A DNA stretch of 64,000 nt from Planctomycetaceae bacterium. Its GTDB lineage: Bacteria; Planctomycetota; Planctomycetia; Pirellulales; Pirellulaceae. The position numbers and the translations under genes were made by a program. Under the pieces are notes generated by a model that saw nothing but the letters and a program-made list of their open reading frames with translations, was not told the origin of the DNA and made no database searches. Shown here piece after piece: positions 35,742 through 44,240 of this stretch (position 1 is its first letter; each line of letters starts with the position of its first letter). The stretch spans positions 248,001-312,000 of the forward strand of contig JACKHN010000008.1 of assembly GCA_020638975.1 (NCBI GenBank), written 5' to 3'.

Positions 35742-35885
35742 GGCTTAAAGCCGCAGAGCAATTCATTTGTTGAAGTTGCACAAGATGTACGACGGGCCTC
35801 CGAGCCCGTCGAATAACGACTTAGATTCATCGACGGGCTCGGAGGCCCGTCGTACAAACCTCTCAGTTTAAAAAACTGAAAGGCC
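35742..35885. repeat. Hairpin repeat element, family G (copy 1)
   Basis: Perfect 27-nt inverted arms (35786-35812, starting TGTACGACGGGCCTCCGAGC, and 35830-35856) sit inside a longer unit that also includes flanking sequence shared with the copy at 41640-41785: a leading TTGAAGTTGCACAAGATG-like part and a trailing AACTGAAAGGCCCT-like part. The unit lies between the divergent TetR-type and cytochrome genes. Open frames across it are translations of the repeat, not genes. Confidence 0.8.
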
Positions 35886-35973
35886 CTACCTCAAAGCCGC
35901 CGGTGCCGTGCTAAGGTGCAACTATCCAAGTAGAATGAATCATCCGCCGATTCGCCCACGCCGGATTGACTTC

Positions 35974-38544
35974 ATGCCCCAACCGTCCCGCGCACTCTCG
36001 TTTCTTCTCGTTATCATCCCGTTGGCATCGACTTACGGAGACGAAATCGACTTTGCTCGTGACGTCCGACCGATCCTCAGTGATAACTGCTACCACTGCC
36101 ACGGGCCGGATGAGGAGACTCGCGAGGCAGACCTGCGTCTCGATACGCGTGACGGTCTCTTTCAGCAGACCGGCGACTTGGCAATTGTCGCGCCGCAGCA
36201 TCCGGAGGCGAGTGAGTTGATTCGTCGGCTCGTCACAGACGATGCCGACGAGAAGATGCCGCCACCGGATTCGCAACGGAAACTCTCTCCCGAGCAGATC
36301 ACACTGTTAAGGCGCTGGGTTGAATCAGGTGCCTCCTGGGAAGGGCATTGGTCGTTTCAACCGATTGTCGCGCCAACGGTGCCCGAACTCGTGGCGAATA
36401 ACTCGCCCGAATACTTGGCGCGCAACGAGATCGATCACTTCGTTGTCGAACGCTTGCAACGCAATAACTTAACGCCGTCTCCGATGGCGACGAGAGAGCG
36501 GTTAATCCGTCGCGTCACACTCGACCTGACGGGCCTGCCTCCGACGCTCGACGAGATCGACGCGTTTCTGGCCGACGATTCCCGCGAAGCTTACGAGAAA
36601 GTTGTCGACCGGTTGCTCGCCTCGCGAAGCTACGGCGAACGCATGGCCTGGGATTGGCTCGACGCAGCTCGCTATGCGGACACGAACGGGTATCAAGGTG
36701 ATCGCGAGCGAACGATGTGGCCGTGGCGCGATTGGGTGGTGCAAGCGTTCAACAACAACCTACCGTTCGACGAGTTTACCGTCTGGCAACTCGCGGGCGA
36801 CCTGCTGCCTGAGGCGACTTTCGAGCAGAAACTGGCCACCGGCTTTTCCCGCAATCACATGATCAACGGCGAAGGCGGTCGCATCGCCGAGGAGAATCGC
36901 ATCGAGTATATCTTTGATCAGATGGAAACCGTTGGCACTGTCTGGATGGGACTCACGCTGCAATGTTGTCGTTGCCACGATCACAAGTTTGATCCGTTCA
37001 CACGACGTGAGTATTACCAGTTCTTTGCTTTCTTCAATCAAACGCCCGTCAACGGCGGAGGGGGCGATCCTCAAACAGCCCCGGTTATCGAGGCTCCTAC
37101 TGACGAACAACGAGCACAATTGGAAGAGTTGGCAACATCGATCGACGCATTGGCGAAGGGAGTCGAAACCACGGAAGGCTCGTTGTTCCCGCGTTCGGCG
37201 GGCGAGTCAGTTACCGCATCGGACCAGGCGGCACAGCTTCCTGAAGGCGTCAAGAAGGCCTTGAATCAGAAACCCGCCTCTCGAACTTCGGAGCAGTTGA
37301 CGGAGATCGAGAAGCACTTCGAGAAGACGACGCCTGAATACGTGGCACAGTTGAAGCAACTCCGCGAGTCAAATGACCGTCGAAACAGCGTCCAAGGTTC
37401 GATCGCGCGCGTGATGATCATGCAGGATATGGAGAAGCCGCGGCAGACCTTCATGCTCGATAAGGGCTTGTATAACCAAGTCGGCGAAGAAGTGTCCGCC
37501 AATGTCCCCGCGATTTTCAGTTCCCTACCGACCGACGCACCCAGAAACCGTTTGGCGCTTGCACGATGGCTCGTCGACCCGTCTCATCCACTCACTGCCC
37601 GCGTTACGGTCAATCGTTACTGGCAGATGTTCTTCGGGACGGGCTTCGTGAAAACTGCCGAAGACTTCGGGGAACAAGGCGAACGGCCAACGCACCCGGA
37701 GTTGCTCGATTGGTTGGCTGCGGACTTTCTTAACAACGGCTGGGACGTAAAACGATTAAACAAGCTGATTGTTATGAGCGCAACCTATCAACAGTCTTCG
37801 AAAGTATCGCCCGAGTTACTCGAGGCCGATCCCGAGAACCGACTCCTTGCACGCGGCCCGCGTTCCCGCATGCCTGCCTGGATGATTCGTGATCATTCGC
37901 TTGCGGCAAGCGGCTTGTTGGTCGACAAGACCGGCGGCCCGTCGGTGAATCCCTATCAACCGTCCGGAGTGTGGGCGGAGGCGACGTTCGGCAAGAAGCA
38001 GTACGACCAAGGGCATGGCGACGACTTATACCGACGGAGTCTTTACACCTTTTGGCGCCGCATCGTGGGGCCGACCATGTTCTTCGACTCGGCAAAGCGT
38101 CAGACATGCTCCGTCAAAGACGCTCGCACTAACACGCCGCTGCATGCCTTGACCACGTTGAACGACATTACCTACGTCGAAGCAGCGCGTGCGATGGCCC
38201 AGCGAGTGTTGCAGGACGACGGGGTCGGGAGTCTTTTTCGACCGAACGCCTCACCACTGGAAACACCCCCCGCCGAAAAAGACTCCCGACCCCTTACGGC
38301 TCGACGAATCGAGACGGCTTTCCGACTAGCCACCTCGCGGACGCCATCGCCCGCGGAAACGGAACTGCTCGCTACTCGTTTGAAAACACTCGAACAGTAC
38401 TACCGCCGGACTCCGGAAGATGCCACGAAATTACTTTCCATCGGCGAGTCGCCAAGAGACGAGAAGTTCGATGCCGCGGAACATGCCGCCCACACAGGTT
38501 TGTGTTCGTTGATCCTGAATTTGGATGAAGCCCTCACGAAGTAA
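35974..38544 (+). CDS. Cytochrome c-DUF1549-DUF1553 exported protein with in-frame repeat insertion
   Basis: 856 residues from ATG 35974 (MPQPSRALSFLLVIIPLAS, signal peptide); upstream in-frame ATGs exist. Residues about 25-125 are the planctomycete cytochrome domain with C39-Y-H-C-H43 and EKMPPPDSQRKLSPEQ. DUF1549 follows (LIRRVTLDLTGLPPTLDEID, DWLDAARYADTNGYQGDRER, second haem-like motif C331-C-R-C-H335-D-H-K-F-D-P). The C-terminal half is DUF1553 (HPLTARVTVNRYWQMFFGTG, GERPTHPELLDWLAADF, DARTNTPLHALTTLNDITY). Residues 750-774 are encoded by a palindromic repeat of family A inserted in frame in a variable loop. The DUF1501 partner follows 10 bp downstream. Confidence 0.9.
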   Translation: MPQPSRALSFLLVIIPLASTYGDEIDFARDVRPILSDNCYHCHGPDEETREADLRLDTRDGLFQQTGDLAIVAPQHPEASELIRRLVTDDADEKMPPPDSQRKLSPEQITLLRRWVESGASWEGHWSFQPIVAPTVPELVANNSPEYLARNEIDHFVVERLQRNNLTPSPMATRERLIRRVTLDLTGLPPTLDEIDAFLADDSREAYEKVVDRLLASRSYGERMAWDWLDAARYADTNGYQGDRERTMWPWRDWVVQAFNNNLPFDEFTVWQLAGDLLPEATFEQKLATGFSRNHMINGEGGRIAEENRIEYIFDQMETVGTVWMGLTLQCCRCHDHKFDPFTRREYYQFFAFFNQTPVNGGGGDPQTAPVIEAPTDEQRAQLEELATSIDALAKGVETTEGSLFPRSAGESVTASDQAAQLPEGVKKALNQKPASRTSEQLTEIEKHFEKTTPEYVAQLKQLRESNDRRNSVQGSIARVMIMQDMEKPRQTFMLDKGLYNQVGEEVSANVPAIFSSLPTDAPRNRLALARWLVDPSHPLTARVTVNRYWQMFFGTGFVKTAEDFGEQGERPTHPELLDWLAADFLNNGWDVKRLNKLIVMSATYQQSSKVSPELLEADPENRLLARGPRSRMPAWMIRDHSLAASGLLVDKTGGPSVNPYQPSGVWAEATFGKKQYDQGHGDDLYRRSLYTFWRRIVGPTMFFDSAKRQTCSVKDARTNTPLHALTTLNDITYVEAARAMAQRVLQDDGVGSLFRPNASPLETPPAEKDSRPLTARRIETAFRLATSRTPSPAETELLATRLKTLEQYYRRTPEDATKLLSIGESPRDEKFDAAEHAAHTGLCSLILNLDEALTK
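38221..38293. repeat. Palindromic REP-like element, family A (copy 2), inside a coding sequence
   Basis: Arms 38221-38240 (GGGGTCGGGAGTCTTTTTCG) and 38274-38293 are perfect 20-nt reverse complements and identical to the arms of the intergenic copy at 351-423, while the loops differ. The element is read without a stop as GVGSLFRPNASPLETPPAEK followed by DSRP. Confidence 0.9.
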
Positions 38545-38554
38545 CACGCACATC

Positions 38555-40024
38555 ATGAATCCCCACATCGAACAAAATGCAGCGATCACACGGCGACAGT
38601 TGTTCGGTCGGAGCGCCGTCGGGCTCGGAACGGCAGCCATAGCTTCGTTGCTGAATCGGGATACCAACGCGGCGAGTACCTATGCGGGCGCTGGACGAGT
38701 CGGCGGCTTGCCCGCGCTGCCGCACTTCGCGCCGCAGGCAAAGCGTGTCATTTATCTGTTCATGAACGGTGCTCCGACGCATGCCGATTTGTTCGACTAC
38801 AAGCCCGCGTTAAAGGCGATGCACGGGCAACCTGTTCCTGAATCGTATCTGGCAGGGAAACGATTCAGCACGATGACCGGTAATGCGACTGGCAAGTTGA
38901 TGCTGGCACCTGTCGAGCCTTTTCGGCAGTACGGCGAGAGCGGGGCATGGGTTAGCGATTTCATGCCGCACACGGCTGGTGTCGCTGATGATCTGTGCTT
39001 CATCAAGAGCATGCACACAGAAGCGGTGAATCACGCGCCCGCGATCACGTTCTTTCTCACTGGCTCGGAAATGCCGGGACGTCCGACGATGGGAGCTTGG
39101 TTGACCTACGGGCTGGGCAGTGAAACGGACGAGCTTCCGGCATTCACGGTGATGACATCGATCAGCAAAGACACGTCCTGCGGCCAGATTTTTTACGACT
39201 TCTATTGGGGCAGCGGCTTCCTGCCATCGCGATTTCAGGGTGTGAAGTTTCGTGGCGGCGGCGATCCGGTTCTCTATTTGTCGAGCCCGGACGGCATGAG
39301 TCGCGAAGTGCGTCGTGGCCTGCTCGACGACTTGGCAAAACTGAACGAGATGCAATACGAAGAGCTCGGCGATCCCGAAATTGCCACTCGCATCTCGCAG
39401 TACGAGATGGCTTACAAGATGCAAGCCAGCGTTCCCGAGTTGACCGACATCTCGCAAGAACCGGCCCACATTCTGGATATGTACGGCCCGAGCGTGAGAG
39501 AGCGCGGAACCTTTGCCTACAACTGCCTGATGGCGAGGCGACTGGCCGAACGAGGCGTGCCGTTTGTCCAACTGATGCACGCCGGTTGGGATCAGCACAA
39601 CAGCATCACCACCGAGCTCTACAACCAATGTCGCGACACCGACCAGCCATCAGCCGCCTTGGTGCGTGATTTGAAGCAACGCGGCATGTTGGAGGATACG
39701 CTGGTCATCTGGGGCGGCGAATTTGGCAGGACGCCTTTCATTCAAGGCGACATTAACAATCGTCCGCGCTGGGGCCGCGATCATCATCCCTATGCCTTCA
39801 CCATCTGGATGGCTGGGGGAGGCATCAAGAGTGGGATCACCTACGGCGAATCGGACGACTTGGCAATGAACGTCGCCAAAGATCCCGTCCACGTTCATGA
39901 CTTTCAAGCCACGTTGCTATATCTGCTGGGTATTGATCACGAGCGTTTGACGTTCAAACATCAAGGCCGCAGATATCGGCTGACGGATGTGCATGGGAAG
40001 GTTGTGCGAGGCGTATTAGCATAA
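38555..40024 (+). CDS. DUF1501 family Tat-exported protein
   Basis: 489 residues when started at ATG 38555 (MNPHIEQNAAITRRQLFGRS); an ATG at 38525 overlaps the preceding gene and adds ten residues. The Tat-type signal is ITRRQLFGRSAVGLGTAAIA. Family blocks: AKRVIYLFMNGAPTHADLFD, GAWLTYGLGSETDELPAFTV, YWGSGFLPSRFQGVKFRGGG, CLMARRLAERGVPFVQLMHA, WGGEFGRTPF, GRDHHPYAFTIWMAGGGIKS and LLGIDHERLTFKHQGRRYRL. Ten bases separate it from the cytochrome-DUF1553 gene, so it is the second gene of that operon. Function unknown. Confidence 0.9.
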   Translation: MNPHIEQNAAITRRQLFGRSAVGLGTAAIASLLNRDTNAASTYAGAGRVGGLPALPHFAPQAKRVIYLFMNGAPTHADLFDYKPALKAMHGQPVPESYLAGKRFSTMTGNATGKLMLAPVEPFRQYGESGAWVSDFMPHTAGVADDLCFIKSMHTEAVNHAPAITFFLTGSEMPGRPTMGAWLTYGLGSETDELPAFTVMTSISKDTSCGQIFYDFYWGSGFLPSRFQGVKFRGGGDPVLYLSSPDGMSREVRRGLLDDLAKLNEMQYEELGDPEIATRISQYEMAYKMQASVPELTDISQEPAHILDMYGPSVRERGTFAYNCLMARRLAERGVPFVQLMHAGWDQHNSITTELYNQCRDTDQPSAALVRDLKQRGMLEDTLVIWGGEFGRTPFIQGDINNRPRWGRDHHPYAFTIWMAGGGIKSGITYGESDDLAMNVAKDPVHVHDFQATLLYLLGIDHERLTFKHQGRRYRLTDVHGKVVRGVLA

Positions 40025-40033
40025 GGCACGGAC

Positions 40034-40086
40034 GTAGGGTCCGCTGTGCGGACCACGCGGAGTACGGTCCGCACAGCGGATCCTAC
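40034..40086. repeat. Inverted repeat after the DUF1501 gene (family H)
   Basis: Arms 40034-40054 (GTAGGGTCCGCTGTGCGGAC...) and 40066-40086 pair over 21 nt with one mismatch that is a G-U pair in RNA. It starts 10 bp after the DUF1501 stop and may end transcription, although no U-tract follows. Confidence 0.75.
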
Positions 40087-40303
40087 TCGGTGGCAACAAC
40101 CCGCTCCCGACCAGCCGTCGATCGGCACTAGTCCCTGGAATCGGCATTGAATTAATATCACTTCCGTTGATTACTGATGTAAGGACTTGGCGGTAGATGC
40201 ACTGGCCATTCTCAAAGTTCGCAGCTCTTCTCGACCCGCTTACAAGTTCCGAGTTCACGCGTACTCACATATTTCGCGCAGCTTGTTATCGGATTCGCAG
40301 ACG

Positions 40304-40588
40304 ATGGAGTGTTCGATCTTTGAGATTCTCGGACCAGAACTCGCGGGTAGAATTGCGGAAGTGTCGGACCCCGAAGAACGAGCGATTCTCGAGTACTTGT
40401 CCGCAGCTTACTATCAGGTTTACGAATACGGCATTAAAGGGGCGCCGGTGTCGCGTCATCGCGTGGACCGTGCCAAGCACGCAATTGCTCAGTACTACCA
40501 GTTTCTCGGCAGGGACGATGAAATGCTCGATGAACAAATGGAGTCGCACATAAGCTCGCTGCACAAACTCGCCACAGAAAGCGAATGA
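40304..40588 (+). CDS. Hypothetical small protein
   Basis: 94 residues from ATG 40304 (MECSIFEILGPELAGRIAEV); the frame is open from 40187, but the residues upstream look random. The sequence is acidic and helical (AILEYLSAAYYQVYEYGIKG, RAKHAIAQYYQFLGRDDEML), with many tyrosines and no cysteine pairs or membrane segment. I do not recognise a family. It follows the hairpin at 40034-40086 and is probably a separate transcription unit. Confidence 0.55.
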   Translation: MECSIFEILGPELAGRIAEVSDPEERAILEYLSAAYYQVYEYGIKGAPVSRHRVDRAKHAIAQYYQFLGRDDEMLDEQMESHISSLHKLATESE

Positions 40589-40694
40589 GATGAGCGCGTC
40601 TTACCAGCCGGACCGAGCACTATCTGAACTCAGCTTCGCCTCGCATCGAGTTCACGAAACATCGCGTGTGGTTTCGCAGTAATACAAGCGACAA

Positions 40695-41549
40695 TCAATC
40701 CGCTGTCGGTCGCTTGGGGTTTGCCCAATGTCCGCTCGGATCGGCTCCGCACAGCACGACGCCTTTCCGATTCCAATCCAAGCCGGCTCGCACGTCGGCC
40801 GCACAGTAGCGGAGGGTCAGTCCGCAGCGGCGACTGTCCGAATCGTTCGCCTCGGAGCCATGCAAGAGAAGATCGGAGTGGATGGATATCTCGCCGGCAG
40901 CAAGTTCATCGTCGACCGGTGTCCCATACTGTTCTGCGTTCTCGACGGTTTGATCTAACACGTTATGTTCTTCGGGGCTGCTTGCCCGATACGTCAGGTG
41001 CCCGAATTCGTGCGAGCCGGCCAGGAATCGCATGCAGCCGTTCCCGACGTCGGCATCGTCAATCGCGAGCCACACGGTGACGGTCTTCGAACGATCGAGC
41101 GGCCAGTAGCTGGCATCTTGGTGCCAAGCCACACGCTTGCCGTCGCGCGGCATCTTGCAGAAGAAGTGTGAACCCCACCCGATCACGTTGTCGCCAAGAA
41201 GATCCTTGACGTAGGCGACGATCCGCGAGTCGGACAGAATGTCGTACACACGACCATGCTTCAGATGAGCGCTGCTGATCGAGTAGCTGTCCGCACCGTT
41301 GGCCAACGCTTCTGACAACAGACGATCAAAGTAGGCACGAATGTCGGTGATCTCGTTCGCCTCGAATACCCGCAGACTCTTTAAATATCCATTGCGGTTG
41401 AAGCTCGCGATTTCGTCCGGCGTCAATTTCTCAAGGTTCGTGGAAGAAGCTGGATGGAATCGCAGGTCGCGTTCGACTTGTGCCAACTCGTCCCCACCAG
41501 GGATGATTTTGAAATCGGACTTACCAGTCATTGCCGATGGCTCGCTCAC
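40695..41549 (-). CDS. Phytanoyl-CoA dioxygenase (PhyH) family protein
   Basis: 284 residues; M7 is an alternative start. A Fe(II)/2-oxoglutarate-dependent oxygenase of the PhyH family: VAWHQDASYWPLD provides the H143-x-D145 iron ligands, SDLLLHGSEAN the distal H230, and RRCGLTLRY the 2-oxoglutarate-binding arginine (R241). WLAIDDADVGNGCMRFLAGS is the usual central block. Bacterial members hydroxylate diverse small molecules (ectoine, phosphonates, natural products), so the substrate is open. The gene stands alone between a hypothetical gene and a repeat element. Confidence 0.88.
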   Translation of the reverse strand: MSEPSAMTGKSDFKIIPGGDELAQVERDLRFHPASSTNLEKLTPDEIASFNRNGYLKSLRVFEANEITDIRAYFDRLLSEALANGADSYSISSAHLKHGRVYDILSDSRIVAYVKDLLGDNVIGWGSHFFCKMPRDGKRVAWHQDASYWPLDRSKTVTVWLAIDDADVGNGCMRFLAGSHEFGHLTYRASSPEEHNVLDQTVENAEQYGTPVDDELAAGEISIHSDLLLHGSEANDSDSRRCGLTLRYCAADVRAGLDWNRKGVVLCGADPSGHWANPKRPTAD

Positions 41550-41639
41550 AAGGGACGTTGATTGTCGATTGCCATCGCGGGCAATCAGGCAGCGTCGAGC
41601 TTACCTGAATGGAGCAGGGTCGCCAAGCGATAGGTGGCA

Positions 41640-41785
41640 GAAGGCAGGGCTTTCGTTTTGTTCGATCTGCACAATTTGTACGACGACTCTCCGAATCCGT
41701 CGAACTCGGTAAATCGTTACTCGACGGCTTCGGAGATCCGTCGTACGAATCCATTCAATATGAAGAACTGAGAAGCCCTGTGGCA
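41640..41785. repeat. Hairpin repeat element, family G (copy 2)
   Basis: Arms 41678-41703 (GTACGACGACTCTCCGAATC...) and 41721-41746 pair with a few mismatches. The whole unit of about 145 bp aligns by eye with 35742-35885: TGCACAAtttGTACGACG at the left, TCGACGG-tTCGGAG-CCGTCGTAC in the middle and AAGAACTGAgAAGCCCT at the right (lower case marks differences). It lies between the PhyH and fliS genes. Confidence 0.8.
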
Positions 41786-41825
41786 GAAGGTGCGGCTAGT
41801 GACCACACGCTACGATGGAAGCAGC

Positions 41826-42311
41826 TCACGCGTCGAAGCTGATGCTGCCCATCGGCATGTCGGCATCGGGATAGGCGTCCATTGGTGCAATAATTTCTTG
41901 CGGGCTAGCGGCAACGTGCTCGACCGTGGGCGCAGGTGCGTGAGGCATCTCTTCGCAGAGCTGGTGCCACGTCTCGCGTTCGACTTCCAATACACCGATG
42001 GCTTCGTTAACCAGCTTCGGGTCACGCCGTAACTGAGCTTCGGTCAAATGCTGGAACACAAACAGATACAGGCTCGCCACTTGCTTCGTGAGTTCCGACT
42101 GTTCGACACGAATCGACGAGAGTAATTCTGAGATGATATTGCGACAACGAATGATCGCTTCAAGCGCCTCTTCGTTTTCACGAGCTTCCCAGTGGTGAAT
42201 CGTCTTACGAGCGAACCGGATGGCTCCTTCGATCAGCATCAGCCGCAACTTCTGCGGCGTGGCGGTCATGATCTGTGCTTCGACGTACGATTCGCGGGCT
42301 TGCTGATTCAT
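41826..42311 (-). CDS. fliS: Flagellar secretion chaperone FliS
   Basis: 161 residues started at ATG 42309-42311 (MNQQARESYVEAQIMTATPQ); the frame is open to 42392 but the extra residues are not family-like. FliS features: an N-terminal Y-x-E-A-Q-I-x-T-A-T-P-Q-K-L-R-L-M-L-I-E-G block followed by helices AIRFARKTIHHWEARENEEA and CRNIISELLSSIRVEQSELT. FliS binds the C-terminus of flagellin in the cytosol and prevents early polymerisation. The last about 40 residues (APAPTVEHVAASPQEIIAPM...) are an extension beyond the usual 125-130 residues. No other flagellar gene is in the window. Confidence 0.88.
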   Translation of the reverse strand: MNQQARESYVEAQIMTATPQKLRLMLIEGAIRFARKTIHHWEARENEEALEAIIRCRNIISELLSSIRVEQSELTKQVASLYLFVFQHLTEAQLRRDPKLVNEAIGVLEVERETWHQLCEEMPHAPAPTVEHVAASPQEIIAPMDAYPDADMPMGSISFDA

Positions 42312-42671
42312 AACGAAATGTTGCGGTAAGTCATGTTGTTGGAAGTGCCTAGGTATGATCGGCCAGGAGCAGCTAGCCTCTCGAAGAAACACGCGCCCGC
42401 CGTTACCACCGCCAAATTCTTTGCTGTCACGATTCGGCCAGCCAGCAAACTCCGCCTAATCGCGAGACTTGCCTCGGAGAACGGTCGGATTGTCCGTTCG
42501 CACGTAAAGCACAGAAGTCACCGTCCTCCATGCACTTGATGTCCGCCATCGAACGAATTTCGAACGACGCTAGCAGCACAAATCTCCCTATCTGTAACCG
42601 ACGGGAGCGGCTACACTCTCCGCGCTAATTCCTCAGAAGATCCGACTCGCTATCGCCGTGGAGAGTGAACG
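42312..42671. other. Divergent 360-bp intergenic region
   Basis: This stretch separates fliS and the glycosyltransferase gene, which are divergently transcribed. I see no gene, no repeat and no clear sigma-28 or sigma-54 promoter. A GGAGAG ribosome site precedes the glycosyltransferase start. Confidence 0.5.
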
Positions 42672-44231
42672 ATGTCTCAACCTGCCAGATCCACTCGACT
42701 GACCGTTGCCATGATCGTCCGCGACGCGGCTGATTTGTTGCGCGAGTCGCTGGAATCGATCCGAACGATTGCAGACGAGATCGTGATCACGGATACGGGA
42801 TCATCAGACACAACGCTTGACGTTGCCAAGAGCTTCGGCGCGACGGTCGTCGAGTGTGAATGGAAAGACGACTTCTCCGCGGCGCGCAACCACTGCCTCT
42901 CGCACGTAAAGGGCGACTGGGTGCTTTGGCTCGATGCTGGCGACCGCCTTTCGCCAGAGAATGCTGCTCGACTGCGGCAGCAGATCGATGGAGCGCCGAC
43001 GATGGCAACGGCGTATGTGATGTTCGTCGAGATTCCGACCAAGGGCTCGCACGCAGCCGAACGCATAGCCCAGATCCGCCTGGCCCCTCATCATCCACTG
43101 ATCCGATTCGACGGTCGCGTCCGCGAATCGATGATTGATTCGTTGACGACGGCACAAGTCGGAATCGAGCCGCTCGACGTATGCATCCGTCGCGATGCGT
43201 GCGAGCATCAACTGAGCGTTAAGACCACCAAGGCAAGACGAAACATTCGCTTGGCCGAGGCAGCGATTCGTGAGACGGCGATGAAGCCCGAGTTGCTCAA
43301 CTGCTTGGGCGACGCGTTTCAGACGCTGGAAGACCATGATCGAGCGATTCAGTTCTTCCGACATGCGTTGCAAACCAGCCAACCAGGATCCCTTGAGATG
43401 CTCGAAGCCTATTACGGCATCGTCACCTCACTCGAAGGCAAGCCGGAGCAACGCGACGAGCAGCTGGCGACGTGCATGCGGGCTTTAGAGGCGTTTCCGA
43501 TGGACGCCCAATTGTTGTGTGCGATGGGTGGTTACCTTCAAGCACAGGGGCAGACCGAACTTGCCATGAAGGCTTATCGGACGACGTGTGAGCACGGACA
43601 AGTGAATCCAGGTGTCTGGCACGTCAGCAACATCCATGAGATCGCGACGGTCTGTTGCAGTCTGACACTTCAATTGCTCGGTCGAAGCGAAGAAGCGATT
43701 CAAGTGCTTGTCGACGCGGCGGCCTTTGATCCCAACTCGCTTCGCATCCGCCGACATCTGCTGGAGGTTTACATCAAGACCGGGCAGCGCGATTTGGCGT
43801 TGAAGCTGCTTGATCAGTTCCCTAAAGACACTCCGAACCGCGAGGCATTGCGAAGCGCGGTTCGCGGAGCGTGTTTGGCCGCAGCGAACAATTGGATTCC
43901 GGCCAAGGCGTATTTGAAGACGGCCTACAACGCCGGTTCGCGCGACCCCATTTGTCTGCGTTGGTACGCCACGACGCTGATTGCCTCAGGCGAAGTCGAA
44001 GATGCACGTCCCATTGTCAAACAGTTGCTGGCGATTGAACCCGAGAATACAACGGCAGTGCAGTTGCAACTTCTGCTGGATCAGAACGTGGAAGAGCCAA
44101 CCGCTGACGGCAAACAACGCCAAGTCCGCATCGATGCCAGCGAATCACAACAAAGCCACCTCACCAGTTCGCCGGCGCGTTCGCCGCTTCCACACGCATC
44201 ACGCACAACGCGACTGCCTCATCAGCGATAG
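42672..44231 (+). CDS. Family 2 glycosyltransferase with C-terminal TPR repeats
   Basis: 519 residues. Residues 10-110 are a GT-A fold: LTVAMIVRDAADLLRESLES, IVITDTGSSDTTLDVAKSFG, and WLDAGDR with a D88-A-G-D91 type metal/nucleotide motif. Residues about 210-480 are helical TPR-like repeats (LLNCLGDAFQTLEDHDRAIQ, LAMKAYRTTCEHGQ, SLRIRRHLLEVYIKTGQRDL). The last 40 residues are Ser/Pro-rich and disordered. GT2-TPR proteins modify peptides or proteins, or build glycans on scaffolds. Because it is divergent from fliS, flagellin glycosylation is one possibility, but position alone is weak support. Confidence 0.8.
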   Translation: MSQPARSTRLTVAMIVRDAADLLRESLESIRTIADEIVITDTGSSDTTLDVAKSFGATVVECEWKDDFSAARNHCLSHVKGDWVLWLDAGDRLSPENAARLRQQIDGAPTMATAYVMFVEIPTKGSHAAERIAQIRLAPHHPLIRFDGRVRESMIDSLTTAQVGIEPLDVCIRRDACEHQLSVKTTKARRNIRLAEAAIRETAMKPELLNCLGDAFQTLEDHDRAIQFFRHALQTSQPGSLEMLEAYYGIVTSLEGKPEQRDEQLATCMRALEAFPMDAQLLCAMGGYLQAQGQTELAMKAYRTTCEHGQVNPGVWHVSNIHEIATVCCSLTLQLLGRSEEAIQVLVDAAAFDPNSLRIRRHLLEVYIKTGQRDLALKLLDQFPKDTPNREALRSAVRGACLAAANNWIPAKAYLKTAYNAGSRDPICLRWYATTLIASGEVEDARPIVKQLLAIEPENTTAVQLQLLLDQNVEEPTADGKQRQVRIDASESQQSHLTSSPARSPLPHASRTTRLPHQR

Positions 44232-44240
44232 TGTGCATCG

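Noticed and set aside
35498..35857. Minus-strand open frame opposite the start of the TetR-type gene region and repeat
   Set aside because: Its first part is a translation of the family G repeat, and a related peptide appears at the second repeat copy.
41521..41754. Minus-strand open frame across the second family G repeat
   Set aside because: It is similar to the peptide from the other repeat copy, so it is explained by the shared DNA element, not by a gene.
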